DNA from: UBA1046 sp964624395
Lineage (GTDB): Bacteria > Bacillota > Clostridia > Saccharofermentanales > DTU023
Assembly (NCBI GenBank): GCA_964624395.1
Contig: CAZUWY010000057.1
Location: 1-9,427 of the forward strand
DNA: 9,427 nt
Direction: 5' to 3'
Position numbers and translations under genes: made by a program. A model generated the notes under the pieces. The model was given only the letters and a program-made list of their open reading frames with translations, was not told the DNA's origin and made no database searches. This document shows, piece after piece, positions 6,391 through 9,427 of this stretch (the stretch's first letter is position 1; every line of letters starts with the position of its first letter).

Positions 6391-7605
6391 ATGAGCTATA
6401 GTTTTTCGAATGCAGTTGAACAGCAGGAATATGACGAATTTGTCAAAAAACATCCTGCCTGTAATCTTTTACAGTCATATAACTGGTTTCAGATTAAAGA
6501 AAACTGGGATCATCTGCATATAGGCATGTACGAAGAGCAGCGATTAGTTGCATCTTGCCTGATTCTGATCCGCAAGCTGATCTTCGGCTATAGCATCTGG
6601 TATATTCCCCACGGTCCTGTTTTGGCCTATGAGCAAGAAGATCTGCTGGAGCAATTTTTACAATACCTGCAAAAAACTGCCCAAAGAGGAAAATGCGTCC
6701 TGCTCAAGATTGACCCGCCTGTCTTTGCCAGCTCCGGTAAACCGGAAGAGTTTGCTGATGAGTTATCTGCCCCTGCAGCCCAGGTAAAGCAAAGCTTTGA
6801 GCAATTGGGTTTCATTCACCAGGGTTTTGGCAAAGAAATGAAAGACAGTATTCAGCCGCGCTATGTAGCGACGGTTTTTGCAGCTGCTGACACAGCTTTT
6901 ACAAAACGCATCAGCAAGCGAACAAAGGATTCTCTCAAAGATGCAAAAAGGCGCCTGGTGGATGTGAGAAGAGGCAGTTTAGAAGATTTGGACAGTTTTC
7001 ATTATTTGATCAATAAGACAGAGGAAGCAAAAAATATCAGTCTGCGCAACCGCGCCTATTTTGAAAAACTTTTTCAAGTATATGGTGACGATGTATTCCT
7101 TTATATTGCTCAGATCAATTTGCCCCAAGCAATTGAAGAATATGAGCAAAAAATTATGGCTGTCGAAGAAAAGATTAATAATCTTCCCCAGCAGGCACCT
7201 AAAAAAAGAAGGGAATATGAGCTGCAGATTGATTCCTTGCAGCAATACCTGCAGTTGTTTAAAGAGGAGAGGAAGAAAACGGGTGAGATTGCTTTACTTT
7301 CAGGCTGCCTGAGTATTTTATACGGTCATGGCTTTGAAATGCTCTATGCCGGCTTTAACCGTGATTACAGTCAAATACCCGCCCAAGCTGTAGTCTATGT
7401 AAAATCAATTGAGGAAGCCTTTGAGCAGGGAGCCAGCTATTGCAGCATGGGTGGTATTTCCGGTCATCTTAACTGTGATTTGCTGAGATTCAAGCTGAAT
7501 TTTGACCCCCATATCGTTGCCTTTTTGGGAGAGTTTGATTATCCGGTCAAAAAGTTTCTTTACTTTATCTATCAACTGGCCTTAAAGCTGCGCAGGCTAA
7601 AATAA
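6391..7605 (+). CDS. FemA/FemX/MurM-family aminoacyltransferase (peptidoglycan interpeptide bridge)
   Basis: Family members transfer an amino acid from aminoacyl-tRNA to the stem-peptide lysine (or equivalent) of lipid II at the inner face of the membrane, building peptidoglycan cross-bridges. The 404-residue protein has two GNAT-like halves. The N-terminal half includes CNLLQSYNWFQIKENW (about 24-39), typical of the family. The next part includes QPRYVATVF and TKRISKRTKDSLKDAKR (about 155-187). A charged coiled-coil arm (about 245-297) follows, as in FemA and MurM, where it resembles a tRNA-synthetase arm. The closing region MGGISG, LLRFKLNFDPHIVAFLGEFDYP (about 353-385, spaced over the stretch) is also typical. 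The C-terminus is basic (LKLRRLK). Donor amino acid and bridge position cannot be read from sequence. It is divergent from the threonine operon and has its own ribosome binding site. A donor such as Ser, Ala or Gly is the usual case. Confidence 0.88.
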   Translation: MSYSFSNAVEQQEYDEFVKKHPACNLLQSYNWFQIKENWDHLHIGMYEEQRLVASCLILIRKLIFGYSIWYIPHGPVLAYEQEDLLEQFLQYLQKTAQRGKCVLLKIDPPVFASSGKPEEFADELSAPAAQVKQSFEQLGFIHQGFGKEMKDSIQPRYVATVFAAADTAFTKRISKRTKDSLKDAKRRLVDVRRGSLEDLDSFHYLINKTEEAKNISLRNRAYFEKLFQVYGDDVFLYIAQINLPQAIEEYEQKIMAVEEKINNLPQQAPKKRREYELQIDSLQQYLQLFKEERKKTGEIALLSGCLSILYGHGFEMLYAGFNRDYSQIPAQAVVYVKSIEEAFEQGASYCSMGGISGHLNCDLLRFKLNFDPHIVAFLGEFDYPVKKFLYFIYQLALKLRRLK

Positions 7606-7662
7606 ATCTAAAGATTTATCGTCCGATAAGCTGGCACTGGGTAAAAAACAATACCGCCCAGT
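7602..7662 (+). terminator. Weak hairpins after the FemX-like gene, possible terminator
   Basis: ATAAATC-TAAA-GATTTAT (7602-7619) is a perfect 7-bp AT-rich hairpin overlapping the stop codon. ACTGGG (7636-7641) pairs with CCCAGT (7657-7662) around a 15-nt loop. Neither is followed by a real T tract, so factor-independent termination is doubtful and read-through toward the exporter is possible. Confidence 0.25.
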
Positions 7663-7833
7663 TCTCAAAGTCTCGTCTAAAGCTGTAAGAAGGCTAGCAG
7701 CGGATCTTTTACTTTGTCAGAGATTATTTTGATCTTGGCTTATGAATATTTATTAATCTTTTTTGCTAGAAATAGTTTGTAAAATCCTTTTAAGCAATTT
7801 TTTGCCTCAAGGATCAGCAAAATATTAATTGTA

Positions 7834-7873
7834 ATTGCCTTACTTGAGCTTTCATTGTTAGAGTAAAGGCAAT
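7834..7873 (+). promoter_or_regulatory. Inverted repeat over a candidate promoter of the MATE gene
   Basis: ATTGCCTTAC (7834-7843) is complementary, with one bulge, to GTAAAGGCAAT (7863-7873). The arms flank a possible extended -10, TGTTAGAGT (7856-7864), with a weak TTGCCT -35 (7835-7840). This could be an operator or a leader hairpin. The rest of the 286-bp gap (7606-7891) is AT-rich. Apart from the two weak hairpins at 7602-7662, I see no gene or other clear signal in it. Confidence 0.3.
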
Positions 7874-7891
7874 AATTTCTTGTAGATAATA

Positions 7892-9292
7892 ATGGCGGAT
7901 AATAAAAAACACAAAATAGATATCTTGTCTGGCCCGGTTTTGCACGTTTTGCTTGCCGTGGCTATTCCTTTGATGATCAATAATTTGATCAACTCACTTT
8001 ACAATCTGGCTGATGGGCTTTGGGTGGCACAGATTTCCATTGTTGATTTTTCTGCCACTTCCTTTACCTGGCCTCCTCATTTTTTCTTTGTCTCATTAGG
8101 CATCGGTATAGCGATGGCAGGCACTTCGATAATTTCGCAGCTGATCGGTGCGGGGGAGATTAAAAAGGCTGAATTCTATGCTGCTCATGTCTTTTATTTC
8201 GCTCTGGCCATCGGAATAGTTTTTGGCCTGTTAAGCATTGTTCTCGCTCCTGCCATAATTTCCTGGATGGGAGCAACCGGGCTTTTGGCCGATAGATCAG
8301 TGACATATTTCTCAATCATCATGGTGGGCTATATTTTTGAGATGATCTACCTGTCCTTTTACGCTCTTTTAGGTGCGCAGGGGAAAACCCGCATCATGAC
8401 GACCATCAGCATGGCCACAGCAATATTGAATGTTATCTTAGATCCCTTTTTTATCTTTGACAAGATTCCGATCATTGGCCTTAGGGGGTTGAATCTGGGT
8501 ATTGCCGGTGCAGCCTGGGCAACTGTGATCTCCCAAGTTATCCGGGTAGCTTTTGGCATTATTGCCATCTTGTCCTCGCATAATGAAATTAGATTGAAAT
8601 TGAGAAATATTGAGCTGGAGCGCAAGAAATTTGTTGAAATTGCCCGCGCGGGATTGCCGACATCACTCGGGGAAAGCAGCTCAGCCCTGGGCTTTACCTT
8701 GATGAATAGTATTGTTGTTTCCTATGGGCAGGCAACTCTTGCCGCTTTTGCTGCTGTAAACAGAGTCAGTGCCTTTTTGATGCAGCCGGCTTCGGGGGTG
8801 GGGAATGCGCTCACTGCCATTGTTGGCCAGAATATGGGAGCAAAAAATTATGAGCGGGTTAAAAAGTTTAACCGCACAGGTTTTGCCATCATTACTGTAA
8901 TCACGGTCATAAGCGGTGGCGTCATGGTCCTGATGCGCTATCCCTTGTTAAACCTCTTTATCAGTGAATCAAGTGCCAATGCCAAAGAAGTATTTGCACT
9001 CGCTTTGGAATATATTATCTATATCGCTTTAATGACCCCGGCTATGGGCTATTTCAACGCTTTTACCGGCATCTTCATCGGCGTGGGCTACCATCGCTAT
9101 TCAGCCTATCTGTCTGTGCTGAGGCTATGGGGCTTGCGCCTGCCTATCTTGTTTGTCTTCCAGCAGTTAACCAATCTTGGCGCTACCGGAATCTGGATTT
9201 CCATGCTCTCTTCTAATCTTTTGCTGATGCCGATAGGGCTGTGGCTGTATTTAAGAAGAAAATGGCTGACTGAGCCCAAAATAGCCGCTTAA
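7892..9292 (+). CDS. MATE-family efflux transporter
   Basis: Inner-membrane antiporter of the multidrug and toxic compound extrusion family. Members export organic cations, drugs or metabolites using a Na+ or H+ gradient. The 466-residue length and the long hydrophobic segments across the protein fit the usual 12 transmembrane helices. Family-like stretches include KIDILSGPVLHVLLAVAIP (8-26) before and into helix 1. D41 is in YNLADGLWVAQ, and ILNVILDPFFIF is at about 178-189 (D184). LGIAGAAWATVISQ is at about 202-215, and EIARAGLPTS lies near the start of the second half. The substrate cannot be inferred. The ATG is forced: an in-frame TAG lies two codons upstream, and the N-terminus is normal. 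No clear ribosome binding site lies within 15 nt, since AAAGG is about 22 nt away. This suggests weak or unusual initiation. It ends 4 nt before a hairpin shared with the convergent gene. Confidence 0.93.
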   Translation: MADNKKHKIDILSGPVLHVLLAVAIPLMINNLINSLYNLADGLWVAQISIVDFSATSFTWPPHFFFVSLGIGIAMAGTSIISQLIGAGEIKKAEFYAAHVFYFALAIGIVFGLLSIVLAPAIISWMGATGLLADRSVTYFSIIMVGYIFEMIYLSFYALLGAQGKTRIMTTISMATAILNVILDPFFIFDKIPIIGLRGLNLGIAGAAWATVISQVIRVAFGIIAILSSHNEIRLKLRNIELERKKFVEIARAGLPTSLGESSSALGFTLMNSIVVSYGQATLAAFAAVNRVSAFLMQPASGVGNALTAIVGQNMGAKNYERVKKFNRTGFAIITVITVISGGVMVLMRYPLLNLFISESSANAKEVFALALEYIIYIALMTPAMGYFNAFTGIFIGVGYHRYSAYLSVLRLWGLRLPILFVFQQLTNLGATGIWISMLSSNLLLMPIGLWLYLRRKWLTEPKIAA

Positions 9293-9319
9293 AAAACCGG
9301 GCAGACCATATCTGCCCGG
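9291..9319 (-). terminator. Strong rho-independent terminator of the convergent right-edge gene
   Basis: CCGGGCAGA (9297-9305) pairs perfectly with TCTGCCCGG (9311-9319) around the loop CCATA. On the minus strand the 9-bp GC-rich stem is followed by six T residues (9296-9291). It therefore terminates the gene entering from the right. On the plus strand the stem lacks a T tract but may still stop exporter transcription. Confidence 0.85.
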
Positions 9320-9360
9320 CAGTGAAAAATTTCAAAACAAACTTAAAAGCAATTAAAACA

Positions 9361-9427
9361 CTAAAAGTTGAGCTGCTTTTGTAAGGCCACCATTTCCTTG
9401 GCATATTCTCCCAGCAAAATAAAGCCG
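9361..9427 (-). CDS. C-terminal end of an unidentified gene (5' part outside window)
   Basis: Reading the minus strand from the right edge, codons from 9426 give 21 residues ending EYAKEMVALQKQLNF, then TAG at 9363-9361. The good terminator 42 nt downstream, with no other gene between, supports this as the true end of a minus-strand gene. The helical, amphipathic tail is too short to assign to a family. It converges on the MATE gene. Confidence 0.6.
   Translation of the reverse strand, partial: GFILLGEYAKEMVALQKQLNF

Noticed and set aside
9213..9404. 63-codon minus-strand frame overlapping the end of the MATE gene
   Set aside because: It runs through the strong terminator hairpin into the exporter gene; another frame there (ending at 9361) fits the terminator better.
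1..9427. CRISPR array, insertion sequence, tRNA or rRNA
   Set aside because: No spaced repeats, no transposase-like frame or terminal inverted repeats, and no tRNA cloverleaf or rRNA segment was recognised.

Overview
This window most likely comes from the chromosome of a low-to-moderate-GC Firmicute, probably of the Clostridia. That placement is an inference. It rests on a clostridial-type monofunctional aspartokinase with two C-terminal ACT domains, a FemA/FemX/MurM-family peptidoglycan bridge enzyme, sigma-A-like promoters and strong GGAGG-like ribosome binding sites. No plasmid, phage or insertion-sequence gene is visible.

Layout. Positions 1-183 (minus strand) look like a compact structured non-coding RNA of unknown family, with its own extended -10 promoter. 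Next to it is the rho-independent terminator (about 201-257) of a five-gene minus-strand operon. In transcription order the operon is lysC (4761-6110), asd (3781-4764), hom (2663-3784), thrC (1224-2660), thrB (311-1231). The genes overlap or lie within 2 nt of each other. Together they encode every step from aspartate to threonine: aspartyl phosphate, aspartate semialdehyde, homoserine, phosphohomoserine, threonine. Aspartate semialdehyde can also feed lysine synthesis. The leader of lysC (6111-6231) follows a TTGACA promoter. It contains a 27-codon open frame and a weak hairpin followed by six T residues, a possible attenuation system.

Divergently transcribed is a FemX/MurM-like aminoacyltransferase gene (6391-7605). 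After a 286-bp gap comes a MATE-family multidrug or metabolite exporter (7892-9292). A strong hairpin at 9297-9319 lies between the exporter and the last 21 codons of an unidentified minus-strand gene that runs off the right edge (9361-9427). Its T tract shows that it terminates that minus-strand gene.

Functional picture. The operon is a self-contained threonine module. Feedback control probably sits in the ACT domains of LysC, because the homoserine dehydrogenase is short and appears to have lost its own ACT domain. The two most unusual elements are the 1-183 RNA and the lysC leader frame with Trp-Trp and Phe-Phe-Phe codons. Neither could be assigned to a family by eye.
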